From positions 4,138,001 through 4,202,000 of the forward strand of contig NZ_JAVIWJ010000001.1 in the NCBI RefSeq assembly GCF_034314105.1: a stretch of DNA of 64,000 nucleotides, in the 5' to 3' direction. Origin of the DNA: Pseudomonas sp. AB6 (lineage in GTDB: Bacteria; Pseudomonadota; Gammaproteobacteria; Pseudomonadales; Pseudomonadaceae). The notes beneath the pieces were generated by a model, which saw only the letters and a list, made by a program, of their open reading frames with translations, did no database searches and was not told where the DNA came from. The first letter of the stretch is position 1; every line of letters starts with the position of its first letter. Shown piece after piece: positions 16,099-25,073 of this stretch. The translations under genes were made by a program, and so were the position numbers.

Positions 16099-18207
16099 CT
16101 ACGCGCGCATGCGAGTGATGCGAATCACTCCAGTCAGCGCGCGTAGTTTTCTGATTACACGCGCCAGGTGCACACGGTCGTGCACGCTGACTACCAGTTG
16201 GACCACGCTTATACGGCCGTCGCGTTCGTCCATGCTGATTTTTTCGATATTGCCGTCTGCGGCGTTCACGCTGCTCGCCAACAACGCGATAAGGCCGCGT
16301 TGGTGTTCCAACTCGACGCGCAACTCGACGTTGAATTCGCCGGTGACGTCTTTGGCCCATGACAACTGGATGCATTTTTCCGGGTTGTGTCGGAGTTCAC
16401 TGATATTGCGGCAGTTGTCCAAGTGCACAACCATGCCTTTGCCTGCAGACAAATGGCCGACAATCGGGTCGCCCGGGATCGGTGTGCAGCACTTGGCATA
16501 ACTGAGCACCAAGCCTTCGGTGCCGCGAATCGCCAGCGGGCCCTCCGAGCTTGGTAATTGCTCGGCATCACTGGTCAACAAGCGGCGGGCAACAACATAA
16601 GCCATGCGATTGCCCAAGCCGATGTCTTCGAGCAGGTCTTCAATAACCTCCACTCGGTACTCGGTGAGGATCAACTGCACTCGCTCTTCCGGAATCTTTT
16701 CCAGGGTGCTGTCGAAACCGTTGAGTACCTTGTTCAGCAGGCGTTCGCCCAGGCTGATGGACTCAGAACGGCGTTGAAGCTTAAGGGCGTGGCGAATGTG
16801 CGTGCGTGCTTTGCCAGTGACAACAAAGTTCAGCCATGCCGGGTTTGGGCGTGCGCCGGGCGCGCTGACAATTTCAACCGTCGAGCCACTTTGCAACGGC
16901 TCGGAGAGCGGTGCCAGGCGACGATTGATCCGACACGCAATGCAGCTGTTGCCGACATCGGTGTGCACCGCGTAAGCAAAGTCCACCGCCGTCGAGCCTT
17001 TGGGCAGCTCCATGATTCGGCCTTTAGGCGTGAATACGTAAACCTCGTCCGGAAACAGGTCAATCTTCACGCTTTCAATGAATTCCAGCGAATTACCGGC
17101 ACGCTGCTGCATTTCCAGCACACCCTTAACCCACTGGCGGGCGCGGGCATGGGTGCTTATCGGCAGCTCATCACCGCTGGATTTGTACAGCCAATGCGCG
17201 GCAATCCCGTTGTTCGCCATCTCCTCCATTTCGCGGGTGCGGATCTGGATTTCGATGGGAACGCCGTGCATGCCAAACAGCGTGGTGTGCAGAGATTGGT
17301 AACCGTTGGCTTTGGGGATCGCGATGTAATCTTTAAAACGCCCGGGCAGCGGCTTGTACAAATTATGCACAGCACCAAGCACGCGATAACAAGTGTCGAC
17401 CTTGTCAACGATGACCCGAAATGCGTAAACGTCCATGATTTCGTTGAAAGCCCGGCGTTTGCCGCGCATCTTCTTGTAGATGCCGTACAGGTGTTTTTGT
17501 CGACCGCTGACTTCGCCTTCGATACCGTCCACCGCCAGGCAATGGCTCAGGGACTCTTCAATCTTGTTGACCAGCTCTTTGCGGTTGCCCCGTGCGCGCT
17601 TGACCGCTTGACCGATACGTGAGGATCGCATCGGGTACATCGCCTTGAAGCCAAGGTCTTCGAACTCGATACGGATGCTGTGCATGCCTAGGCGGTTAGC
17701 GATGGGCGCGTAGATTTCCAGCGTTTCTTTGGCAATCCGTCGACGTTTTTCGCCTGACAGGACTTCCAGTGTGCGCATGTTGTGCAGCCGATCGGCCAGC
17801 TTGACCAGGATCACCCGAATGTCGCGGGCCATGGCCATGGCCATTTTCTGGAAGTTTTCGGCTTGAGCTTCGGCTTTGGTTTCGAAGTTCATCTGGGTCA
17901 GCTTGCTGACGCCATCGACCAGTTCGGCCACGGTCTCACCGAATTGCGCACAGAGCGCTTCTTTGGCGATTCCGGTGTCTTCGATTACGTCATGCAGCAT
18001 GGCCGCCATCAGGCTTTGATGGTCCATATGCATGTCGGCAAGAATATTCGCAACCGCTAAAGGGTGCGTAACGTAGGCTTCGCCGCTGCGGCGACGTTGG
18101 CCGTCGTGGGCTTGTTCGGCGTAGAAATACGCTCGGCGGACCAGGTTGACCTGGTCTTTGCCGAGGTAGGTCGACAGGCGATCGGCGAGGGCGTCTATGC
18201 TCGGCAA
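16099..18207 (-). CDS. spoT: Bifunctional (p)ppGpp synthetase/hydrolase SpoT
   Basis: This protein controls the stringent-response alarmone. The N-terminal HD hydrolase domain shows HDVIEDT (about residues 72-78). The synthetase domain shows YAFRVIVDKVDTCYRVLGAVH and KANGYQSLHTTLF, the TGS domain follows (VYVFTPKGRIMELPKGSTAVDFAYAVH, about 385-445), and a C-terminal ACT domain covers about 630-702. The length of 702 residues fits. The order gmk-rpoZ-spoT-ridA is conserved in many gammaproteobacteria. Confidence 0.97.
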   Translation of the reverse strand: MPSIDALADRLSTYLGKDQVNLVRRAYFYAEQAHDGQRRRSGEAYVTHPLAVANILADMHMDHQSLMAAMLHDVIEDTGIAKEALCAQFGETVAELVDGVSKLTQMNFETKAEAQAENFQKMAMAMARDIRVILVKLADRLHNMRTLEVLSGEKRRRIAKETLEIYAPIANRLGMHSIRIEFEDLGFKAMYPMRSSRIGQAVKRARGNRKELVNKIEESLSHCLAVDGIEGEVSGRQKHLYGIYKKMRGKRRAFNEIMDVYAFRVIVDKVDTCYRVLGAVHNLYKPLPGRFKDYIAIPKANGYQSLHTTLFGMHGVPIEIQIRTREMEEMANNGIAAHWLYKSSGDELPISTHARARQWVKGVLEMQQRAGNSLEFIESVKIDLFPDEVYVFTPKGRIMELPKGSTAVDFAYAVHTDVGNSCIACRINRRLAPLSEPLQSGSTVEIVSAPGARPNPAWLNFVVTGKARTHIRHALKLQRRSESISLGERLLNKVLNGFDSTLEKIPEERVQLILTEYRVEVIEDLLEDIGLGNRMAYVVARRLLTSDAEQLPSSEGPLAIRGTEGLVLSYAKCCTPIPGDPIVGHLSAGKGMVVHLDNCRNISELRHNPEKCIQLSWAKDVTGEFNVELRVELEHQRGLIALLASSVNAADGNIEKISMDERDGRISVVQLVVSVHDRVHLARVIRKLRALTGVIRITRMRA

Positions 18208-18267
18208 GGCACTACTCCTCGCTGAAGGCGATAACCCTTTGCCGTACTACGTCGACCGGGCATAGGC

Positions 18268-18531
18268 TTAAATGGCCTCGTTGGACTCGTCCTCGAAGGC
18301 CGCGAACAGTGGCTCATCTTCAACGATTTCGGCTTCAGCGATGACAGCGTAACTCATAAGGCCGGCCGCGATTTCGCGCAGAGCCATAACGGTAGGCTTG
18401 TCGTTTTCCCAAGGCAGCTTAGGTTCTTTACCACCGGTAGCCAACTGGCGGGCACGCTTGGTAGAGAGCATGACCAGTTCAAAGCGGTTAACGACGTGGT
18501 CTAGGCAGTCTTCAACGGTCACGCGGGCCAT
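18268..18531 (-). CDS. rpoZ: RNA polymerase omega subunit
   Basis: An 87-residue subunit that helps assemble RNA polymerase and forms part of a ppGpp site. MARVTVEDCLDHVVNRFELVMLSTKRARQL is the omega signature. The start at 18531 follows a GAGGA Shine-Dalgarno and gives the normal length; the longer open frame upstream is not used. It lies 60 nt before spoT. Confidence 0.96.
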   Translation of the reverse strand: MARVTVEDCLDHVVNRFELVMLSTKRARQLATGGKEPKLPWENDKPTVMALREIAAGLMSYAVIAEAEIVEDEPLFAAFEDESNEAI

Positions 18532-18632
18532 GGGTATTCCTCGTAGCAAATGCAGTATGCGCGGTGCCCGGATGGGCGAGCGGACTCGATAGTTTAAAAA
18601 AACACCAGCGTTTAGGGAAGGGGAGATTTCAT

Positions 18633-18697
18633 AAGCTTCAAGTTTTAAGGTACAGGCGGCCAGTAAAAGCGTCTTAAACACCGCCAACTTGAGGCTT
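18633..18697. repeat. Nested inverted repeat between gmk and rpoZ
   Basis: AAGCTTCAAGTT (18633-18644) is matched by AACTTGAGGCTT (18686-18697), with one mismatch. An inner GGCGG / CCGCC pair lies within. RNA read in the gmk-to-rpoZ direction could form a long two-part stem. There is no T tract, so it is not a standard terminator; an attenuator or processing site is possible. Confidence 0.4.
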
Positions 18698-18723
18698 ACA
18701 GCTTACGTCTTGATGCTCCTAAC

Positions 18724-19344
18724 CTATGCCAACAACTGAGCGAGCAAATCACCAAAACGCTGCTGTTGCTGTTTCTGATGCAGCTGGTTGGCGCGGAAGA
18801 TCGCTTTAAGGTCTTCAAGCGCGGTGGCGAAGTCGTCGTTGATCACGATGAAATCGTATTCCACGTAGTGACTCATTTCACTGACGGCTTCATGCATGCG
18901 TCCTTCGATGATCTCGTCACTGTCCTGGCCTCGGTTAGTCAAGCGCTGGCGGAGCGCCTGTTGAGTCGGCGGCAAAATGAAGATCGAACGAGCGTCGGGC
19001 ATTAACTTGCGTACTTGATCCGCGCCCTGCCAGTCGATTTCAAGAATCAGGTCGTGACCTTCATCCAGCGTCTGCTGCAAGCGACTTTGCGATGTGCCAT
19101 ATAGGTTGCCGAACACTTCAGCTTGTTCGAGAAAGTCGCCGTGTTCGATCATTCGCACGAATTCGGCTCGGTCGACGAAGTGATAGTTCACATCGTTGAT
19201 TTCACCGGGGCGCATGGCCCGCGTGGTGTGTGAGACGGAAACACGAATCTGCGGCTGGGCGTCGATCAGGGCTTTGACCAAGCTGGTTTTGCCCGCGCCA
19301 GAGGGTGCAGAAACGATATAAAGGGTGCCGGTGCTGTGGGTCAT
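18724..19344 (-). CDS. gmk: Guanylate kinase
   Basis: This enzyme phosphorylates GMP to GDP. The P-loop SAPSGAGKTSLVKAL is at residues about 12-26. The GMP-binding region reads SVSHTTRAMRPGEINDVNYHFV, followed by EQAEVFGNLYGTS and LEIDWQGADQVR. Length 206 residues, normal. It starts 12 nt after yicC, on the same strand. Confidence 0.97.
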   Translation of the reverse strand: MTHSTGTLYIVSAPSGAGKTSLVKALIDAQPQIRVSVSHTTRAMRPGEINDVNYHFVDRAEFVRMIEHGDFLEQAEVFGNLYGTSQSRLQQTLDEGHDLILEIDWQGADQVRKLMPDARSIFILPPTQQALRQRLTNRGQDSDEIIEGRMHEAVSEMSHYVEYDFIVINDDFATALEDLKAIFRANQLHQKQQQQRFGDLLAQLLA

Positions 19345-19356
19345 GTCGGGGTTGCC

Positions 19357-20220
19357 TTACTCAATATTCTGCACTTGTTCGCGCATCTGCTCGATCAACA
19401 CCTTGAGGTTGACCGCTGCCTGAGTGCTGCGCGGGTCGAAGGCTTTGGAGCCTAATGTGTTGGCTTCGCGATTGAGTTCCTGCATCAGGAAATCCAGGCG
19501 CCGGCCGGCCTGTCCACCTGCCTTCAAGACGCGGCGTACTTCGGAAACATGGGTGGCAAGGCGATCCAGTTCTTCGGCGACATCGCTCTTCTGTGCCAGC
19601 AGCACCATTTCTTGCTCAAGGCGCTGCGGATCAAGCTCGGCTTTCATGTCGGCGAAGCGATCCAATACTTTCTGCCGTTGCGTGGCGAGCATCTGCGGAA
19701 CCAAGACACGCAGGGTCGCTACCTCTTCGGTGATGGATACTAACCGTTCGTCCAGAAGTTTAGCCAAGTCCGCACCTTCACGGCCTCGCCCCGCTTTTAA
19801 CTCGGTCAGCGCTTCGTTGAATACGGCGATTGCGTCGTTGTTCAACGATTGCGGATCGCTGGCATCTGCCACTAAAACCCCAGGCCAGGCCAACACTTCC
19901 AGCGGGTTCAAGGGTGCGGGTTGCTTGATCAGGCTGGCGACCACTTCAGCGGCGGCTACCAATTGCGCTGCGCGATCACGATCTACTTGCAGTGGTTTGC
20001 CAGCGGCTTCCTCGGTAAAGCGCAGCGTGCATTCAACCTTGCCCCTCGACAATCCCTGACGCAGGGCTTCGCGGACGGCGCCTTCAAGATCGCGGAACGA
20101 CTCCGGCAAGCGCAGGTGCGGTTCTAAATAGCGATGATTAACCGAGCGCAGCTCCCAGCTCAGGGTGCCTTGGGCGCCAACCCTTTCGATCCGGGCAAAG
20201 GCTGTCATGCTGTGCACCAT
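19357..20220 (-). CDS. yicC: YicC/YloC-family endoribonuclease
   Basis: A 287-residue cytoplasmic protein starting MVHSMTAFARIERV, the invariant opening of the YicC family. The C-terminal domain ends GRRLDFLMQELNREANTLGSKA, the most conserved block, followed by LIEQMREQVQNIE. E. coli YicC has been reported to take part in RNA decay. It is upstream of gmk in one operon and divergent from rph, an arrangement typical of proteobacteria. Confidence 0.93.
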   Translation of the reverse strand: MVHSMTAFARIERVGAQGTLSWELRSVNHRYLEPHLRLPESFRDLEGAVREALRQGLSRGKVECTLRFTEEAAGKPLQVDRDRAAQLVAAAEVVASLIKQPAPLNPLEVLAWPGVLVADASDPQSLNNDAIAVFNEALTELKAGRGREGADLAKLLDERLVSITEEVATLRVLVPQMLATQRQKVLDRFADMKAELDPQRLEQEMVLLAQKSDVAEELDRLATHVSEVRRVLKAGGQAGRRLDFLMQELNREANTLGSKAFDPRSTQAAVNLKVLIEQMREQVQNIE

Positions 20221-20494
20221 GGGGAATACCTCTTTTACGCGAGCGGAAGAAAACTGCCATGGCCGGTAAATTGCCCAATAAATGTAATAAAAAGCCGCCA
20301 GGCTGTGAAGGCGCGCGATTGTAGCGCAGTGCAGTGGATGCGCCCAAATTGACGCGGTGGCAAGGTGCTGCCAAACGCCGATTCCGACTCCGCAAGCAGG
20401 TCAGAATCGGACCAATAGCGTTTTAGCACTGCCCACACCGGGTTGTGATCACTATAATGCTCGGCAGATTTCCGTCTTAGTACAGGTATTTCAA

Positions 20495-21217
20495 ATGAAA
20501 CGTCCAAGTGGCCGCGCTGCCGATCAGCTGCGCTCGATCCGCATCACCCGTAACTACACCAAGCATGCCGAAGGTTCGGTACTGGTCGAGTTCGGTGACA
20601 CTAAAGTGATCTGCACAGTCAGCGTCGAAAACGGTGTGCCGCGTTTCCTTAAAGGTCAGGGTCAAGGTTGGTTGACCGCTGAATACGGCATGCTGCCGCG
20701 CGCCACTGGCGAACGCAACCAGCGTGAAGCGAGCCGTGGCAAGCAAGGCGGGCGAACGTTGGAAATCCAGCGTTTGATTGGCCGATCCCTGCGCGCAGCG
20801 CTAGACATGTCTAAATTGGGTGAAGTCACGCTGTATGTCGATTGCGATGTGATTCAGGCTGACGGCGGCACTCGAACTGCCTCTATCACAGGCGCCATGG
20901 TTGCGTTAGTTGACGCCTTGAAAGTGATCAAGAAGCGTGGCGGCCTCAAAGGCGGCGACCCACTCAAGCAGATGATCGCTGCGGTGTCGGTGGGCATGTA
21001 TCAGGGCGAACCCGTACTCGACCTCGACTACTTGGAAGACTCTGCCGCTGAAACCGACCTCAATGTGGTGATGACCAGCACTGGCGGCTTCATCGAAGTG
21101 CAGGGCACGGCTGAAGGTGCACCGTTTCAACCTGAAGAATTGAACGCCATGCTCGCCTTGGCGAACAAAGGCATGACTGAACTGTTCGAACTGCAGCGCG
21201 CAGCACTGGCTGACTGA
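20495..21217 (+). CDS. rph: Ribonuclease PH
   Basis: A phosphorolytic 3'-5' exoribonuclease that trims tRNA ends. The start at 20495 gives 240 residues, the usual size, and begins MKRPSGRAADQLR. Core segments GWLTAEYGMLPRATGERNQRE, the phosphate-binding GGRTLEIQRLIGRSLRAALD, and DVIQADGGTRTASITGA are intact. A long perfect terminator follows. Confidence 0.97.
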   Translation: MKRPSGRAADQLRSIRITRNYTKHAEGSVLVEFGDTKVICTVSVENGVPRFLKGQGQGWLTAEYGMLPRATGERNQREASRGKQGGRTLEIQRLIGRSLRAALDMSKLGEVTLYVDCDVIQADGGTRTASITGAMVALVDALKVIKKRGGLKGGDPLKQMIAAVSVGMYQGEPVLDLDYLEDSAAETDLNVVMTSTGGFIEVQGTAEGAPFQPEELNAMLALANKGMTELFELQRAALAD

Positions 21218-21256
21218 TCCGCCTCCTACAGATCAAGTGATCGACAACAGTTGAAC

Positions 21257-21297
21257 GCCCACAAAAAAGCCGACACGAAGTCGGCTTTTTTGTGGGC
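21257..21297. terminator. Bidirectional terminator between rph and crc
   Basis: A perfect 18-bp stem: GCCCAC + six A + GCCGAC on the left, its exact complement on the right, with a 5-nt loop (ACGAA). The built-in A6/T6 tracts give a T run after a GC stem on both strands, so it can end transcription of both convergent genes. Confidence 0.92.
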
Positions 21298-21306
21298 GAC
21301 GGAACG

Positions 21307-22086
21307 TTAAATGGTCAACGTCCAGTCGTAATCCACGATCAATGGAGCATGCTGCGAGAAGCGAGGCTGGCGCGGTAAGCGAGCGCTGCGTACGAAGCGG
21401 CGCAGGCCTGGGGTCAGCAACTGGTAATCGAAACGCCAACCGAGGTTGAGCATTTCAGCCTGTTCGTTATCCGGCCACCAGCTGTACTGATCACCTTCGC
21501 GACTGACTTCACGCAATGCATCGACATAACCCATGGTGCCGACAATCTCGTCCATCCAGGCGCGTTCTGGCGCAAGGAAACCTGGAGATTGCTGACTGTC
21601 GCGCCAGTTCTTGATATCAAGCTTCTGTTGCGCAACGTACAACGAGCCGCAGTAGATGTACTCACGGCGTTTGCGTCGTTGTTTGTCCAGGTAGCGAGCG
21701 AAGTCGTCCATGAGCTTGAATTTTTGATTCAAGTCTTCATCACCGTTCATCCCGGAAGGAAGCAGCAAGGTCGCAATACTGACTTTGTCGAAATCTGCTT
21801 GCAGGTAACGCCCGTAACGGTCGGCTGTTTCGAAGCCGAGCCCGCTGATTACCGCTTTCGGTTGCAACCGCGAGTAAAGCGCCACGCCACCCTGGGCAGG
21901 AACTTCAGCTTCGCAGGCATAAAGGAAATAGCCATCCAGTTGGAAGGCTGGGTCGTCCAGTTCAAAGGCGGAGGCGCGGGTGTCCTGTAGGCAGATGACG
22001 TCGGCATTCTGAGCTTGCAGCCAACTGAGCAAACCACGCTCGACTGCGGCCTGAATGCCATTTACGTTCACACTGATGATCCGCAT
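21307..22086 (-). CDS. crc: Catabolite repression control protein Crc
   Basis: The Hfq co-repressor that blocks translation of catabolic mRNAs in Pseudomonas. The 259 residues have the exonuclease III-like fold (MRIISVNVNGIQAAVERG, DVICLQDTR) but lack the catalytic residues. The usual GDxN block reads CGSLYVAQ, and the terminal (S)DH reads SQHAPL, in agreement with Crc having no nuclease activity. The start at 22086 begins directly with the first strand. It is divergent from pyrE, as in other Pseudomonas. Confidence 0.96.
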   Translation of the reverse strand: MRIISVNVNGIQAAVERGLLSWLQAQNADVICLQDTRASAFELDDPAFQLDGYFLYACEAEVPAQGGVALYSRLQPKAVISGLGFETADRYGRYLQADFDKVSIATLLLPSGMNGDEDLNQKFKLMDDFARYLDKQRRKRREYIYCGSLYVAQQKLDIKNWRDSQQSPGFLAPERAWMDEIVGTMGYVDALREVSREGDQYSWWPDNEQAEMLNLGWRFDYQLLTPGLRRFVRSARLPRQPRFSQHAPLIVDYDWTLTI

Positions 22087-22168
22087 AAATGGCCCCAAAA
22101 ATCACGTGCGTGTATGATACCCGAGCTCTACCTAATTAGCTAAATCCGTGGTATTTGGGGCTTTTTTC

Positions 22169-22810
22169 ATGCATGAGTATCAACGCGACTTCATCCGTTT
22201 TGCCATCGATCGTGGGGTTTTGCGCTTCGGTGAATTCACGCTTAAGTCCGGGCGCATCAGTCCGTATTTCTTCAATGCGGGGCTGTTCAATAGCGGTTCT
22301 GCTCTGGCGCAGCTAGGCCGTTTCTATGCCGCAGCAGTGGTCGACAGTGGTATTTCTTTCGATGTTCTGTTCGGCCCGGCGTACAAAGGAATTCCTCTGG
22401 CCGCCGCCACAGCCGTGGCGCTGGCTGAACATCATCAGCTGGATCTGCCTTGGTGTTTCAACCGTAAAGAAGCCAAGGCCCACGGCGAAGGCGGAAGCCT
22501 GGTTGGTGCACCGCTCACTGGAAATGTGCTGATCGTTGATGATGTGATCACCGCTGGTACCGCCATTCGCGAAGTCATGCACATCATAAAAGACCAAAAC
22601 GCTACGGCGGCCGGGGTATTAATTGCGTTGAATCGTCAGGAACGAGGCAACGGCGAGCTGTCGGCGATTCAGGAAGTTGAGCGTGACTTTGGCATCCCGG
22701 TTGTTAGCATCGTGTCGTTGAATCAAGTCCTGCAATATCTGGCCGATGATGTACAACTAAAGCAGCATTTGCCGGCGGTCGAGGCCTATCGCAAGCAGTA
22801 CGGAATCTGA
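22169..22810 (+). CDS. pyrE: Orotate phosphoribosyltransferase
   Basis: This enzyme joins orotate and PRPP to orotidine 5'-phosphate in pyrimidine synthesis. The PRPP motif VLIVDDVITAGTA is at residues about 120-132, and FKSG-type LKSGRISPYFFNAG near the N-terminus. The start at 22169 has GGGG 8 nt upstream and gives 213 residues, the usual length, instead of the GTG seven codons earlier. Confidence 0.96.
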   Translation: MHEYQRDFIRFAIDRGVLRFGEFTLKSGRISPYFFNAGLFNSGSALAQLGRFYAAAVVDSGISFDVLFGPAYKGIPLAAATAVALAEHHQLDLPWCFNRKEAKAHGEGGSLVGAPLTGNVLIVDDVITAGTAIREVMHIIKDQNATAAGVLIALNRQERGNGELSAIQEVERDFGIPVVSIVSLNQVLQYLADDVQLKQHLPAVEAYRKQYGI

Positions 22811-22823
22811 GGATAGTGTTTAT

Positions 22824-23414
22824 ATGTCCAAGCTGAGCGTGTGCGGATTGGTTCTGGCGTTTTACGTTGTGGCTGGGCAGGCAGCGGAAAAGCCTCAGAT
22901 CTTGTTCTATCGCTATGTCGACAGCAAAGGTGGGGTCGTCCTTGATCGCCAAGGCGTTCCCACCGAGTACGCGGGCAAAGGCTATCAAGTGCTCAATGAG
23001 CGCGGGCGCGTGATGCAAGTAGTGCCCCCCGCGCCGACTGCCGCCGAACTTGTACAGCAGCGTGCCGATAAGGCCCAGGCCGATTCTGACGCTCAATTGC
23101 TGCGCCTTTACAGCAGCGTCGCCGACGTCGACAACGCCAAAGCCCGCAAACTCGCCGAGTTGGACGCACTGGTCGCCGTTGCACAAGGCAATCTACAGAA
23201 CCTGAGCGCTCAGCAAAGCAACCTGCAAAGCCAGGCGGCGGACCAGGAACGAGCGGGGCGGGTTGTGCCGCAATCGTTAGTCGACCAGATGAAAAGCCTG
23301 CGAGACGACCAGAACAACATCAAGGCCGAAATTGTTCGCTACCGGGATTCGCGTAAGCAGGTGGACACCAGTTTCGCGGTGGACCGGGTGCGGGTGCAGA
23401 AGTTAGTGCCGTGA
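22824..23414 (+). CDS. DUF4124-containing exported protein
   Basis: A 196-residue protein with a signal peptide (MSKLSVCGLVLAFYVVAGQAA). A DUF4124 segment (LFYRYVDSKGGVVLDRQGVPTEYAGKGYQVLN) is followed by a long charged helical region (about 75-175) with coiled-coil character. It is probably periplasmic; function unknown. It follows pyrE by 13 nt, so it is likely co-transcribed. It marks the left border of the T6SS effector island. Confidence 0.8.
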   Translation: MSKLSVCGLVLAFYVVAGQAAEKPQILFYRYVDSKGGVVLDRQGVPTEYAGKGYQVLNERGRVMQVVPPAPTAAELVQQRADKAQADSDAQLLRLYSSVADVDNAKARKLAELDALVAVAQGNLQNLSAQQSNLQSQAADQERAGRVVPQSLVDQMKSLRDDQNNIKAEIVRYRDSRKQVDTSFAVDRVRVQKLVP

Positions 23415-23471
23415 TGGGCGTTGCTGCGGTTATTGGATAAGCCACCACCCGCATGAGCACACACGTAACAG

Positions 23472-23505
23472 TTGGAGGAGCGAGCCTGCCCGAGATCGGC
23501 TGTGC
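23472..23505. repeat. REP-like element
   Basis: GGAGGAGCGAGCCTGCCCGA followed by GATCGGCTGT resembles the Pseudomonas REP core (TAGGAGCGAGC..GCCCGAGATCGGC). It lies between the convergent DUF4124 gene and the last gene of the T6SS island, where REPs often sit. Confidence 0.5.
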
Positions 23506-23510
23506 AGCAG

Positions 23511-24260
23511 TCATTCATTACAGCCATCCCAGTGGCATTGTTCGAAGTGGGTGCATGTTGGGGCGTACAGTTTAGCGATTCTGATTAAGTCATCTATTTG
23601 GTCTTTGGGTACAAATGCTTGAAAGCAAACATACTGCTCTTCAAGGGTCCTGCTGGGGTCCCAATGCGCTGTAAATACAACGAGCTTTCGTTTTCTATCA
23701 ATGACGATCCAATCTAATTGGTCCCAAGTAAATCTAGTGTATTTAATTTCTCTTTTCCAATTTAGAAGGGATTTGGAGGCTAGAATTGCCATGCCTCCGG
23801 GGCCTGCCAGTAACCAGATTCCGGACGGCATGACTGCGATCAGGCAAACGACAAGGAATATGCCTATGCCCACCGTCCACCTGAAAAAAATATTGATGTT
23901 TTCAGGAATGTCAGCCCAGTAATTGGCTTGCCCGCCAACCTCAGTGATGCGCATCTTATAAACGTTTTTTTGAAGAACTACTTTTTTCCAAAAAAATATC
24001 CATATGCAAAGGAACAAAATAGCAGAGTCGGTCTGCGTGTCTTCTGTTATCGCAGGTCGGCCGGTAAAGTATTCGTAGACAATAACTCCAAGGGGTAAGC
24101 TGAAAACTACAGCCATCATTATATTACCTGCCAGGGTCGGGTGCGGCAGGGCCTTGGTTGTCCATGCCATAAGCTCTTTCCCTCCAAACAGAACTATTGC
24201 ATTGAGCGGCGTCCGACTATCTGCTTGAAAGTAGGGCTGATCCTCATCAAGCTTATTCAT
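23511..24260 (-). CDS. Putative T6SS immunity protein, subtype 1 (copy D, intact)
   Basis: A 249-residue membrane protein of unknown family. It is nearly identical to the protein at 28608 directly behind the intact effector. Hydrophobic segments lie at about 45-67, 80-97, 130-148 and 150-175, followed by a soluble tail (VIDRKRKLVVFTAHWD, YVCFQAFVPKDQIDDLIRIAK). The subtype-1 central region contains PTLAGNIMMAVVFSLPLG and TGRPAITEDTQTD. It closes the array of four paralogues. The DNA is visibly AT-richer than the surrounding core. The immunity role is inferred from position and from membrane-protein immunity in VasX systems, not from a domain match. Confidence 0.65.
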   Translation of the reverse strand: MNKLDEDQPYFQADSRTPLNAIVLFGGKELMAWTTKALPHPTLAGNIMMAVVFSLPLGVIVYEYFTGRPAITEDTQTDSAILFLCIWIFFWKKVVLQKNVYKMRITEVGGQANYWADIPENINIFFRWTVGIGIFLVVCLIAVMPSGIWLLAGPGGMAILASKSLLNWKREIKYTRFTWDQLDWIVIDRKRKLVVFTAHWDPSRTLEEQYVCFQAFVPKDQIDDLIRIAKLYAPTCTHFEQCHWDGCNE

Positions 24261-24292
24261 GCTTTTCTTCCAATGGGGGACGACAAGAACCG

Positions 24293-25042
24293 TTACTCAT
24301 TACAGCCGTCCCAGTGGCATTGTTCAAAATGAGTGCGTGTTGGCGCGTGCAGTTTAGCGATTCTGATTAAGTCATCTATTTAGTCTTTGGGTACAAATGC
24401 TTGAAAGCAAACATACTGCTCTTCAAATGTCCTGTTGGGATCCCAATGTGCTGTGAATACAATGAGTTTTCGTTTTCTATCAATTACAATCCAATTCACT
24501 CTATCCCATTTGAATTTTGTGTAACTTATCTCTCTTTTCCAATTTAGAAGGGATTTGGAGGCTAGAATTGCCATGCCGCCAGGGCCTGCCAGTAACCAGA
24601 TTCCCGACGGCATGACTGCAATCATGCATACGACAAGGAATACGCTTATACCGACCATCCATCTGAAAAAGAACTTCATGTTTTCAGGAATGTCCGCCCA
24701 GTAATTTGCCTGCCCGCCAACCTCTGTGATGCGGATTTTATATACGTTTTTTTGCAGAGCACCTTTTTTCCAGAACAGCAGCCATAGGCAGAGGGCAAAA
24801 ATACCGCAACCGAGAACTGGGAGGTAACCTATGACGGCCTGGTCGCCAAAATAGCCGTAAAAGACCACCCCGATGATGATGGTGCACACTGCGCCCATCA
24901 CTATATTGATAGTCCCCACTGGATGCGGCAGCGCCTTCGTGGTCCAAGTTCTGAGCACTTTCCCGCCGAATAGCTCTATGGCGTTCAAGGGTAAGCGGCT
25001 ATCTGGTTGGAAGAAGGGTCGATCCTCATCAAGCGTGTTCAT
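24293..25042 (-). pseudogene. Putative immunity gene, subtype 2 (copy C), truncated by nonsense codon
   Basis: A paralogue that starts MNTLDEDRPFFQ at 25042 with GGGAAG upstream. It keeps the full-length frame to the normal stop at 24293 except for one change: the Gln codon in PKDQIDD has become TAA (24380-24382). The product ends after 220 residues and lacks the last 29 (QIDDLIRIAK...CNE). The central part is subtype 2 (PVGTINIVMGAVCTIIIGVVFYGYFG), like copy B. The missing tail is conserved in the intact copies, so function is doubtful, though all membrane segments remain. A sequencing error cannot be excluded. Confidence 0.75.
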
Positions 25043-25073
25043 GCTTTTCTTCCCATGGGGATGACAAAAATTG

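Noticed and set aside
15371..16501. 376-codon plus-strand frame across the lipoprotein, ridA and spoT ends
   Set aside because: Antisense to three recognisable genes; composition and lack of motifs mark it as a shadow.
16558..17622. 354-codon open frame on the plus strand inside spoT
   Set aside because: It lies fully antisense to the unmistakable spoT gene, shows no domain pattern, and is explained by GC-rich codon bias of the opposite strand.
21307..22086. Exodeoxyribonuclease III
   Set aside because: The fold is shared, but the catalytic GDxN and SDH blocks are replaced, and the position next to pyrE is that of crc.
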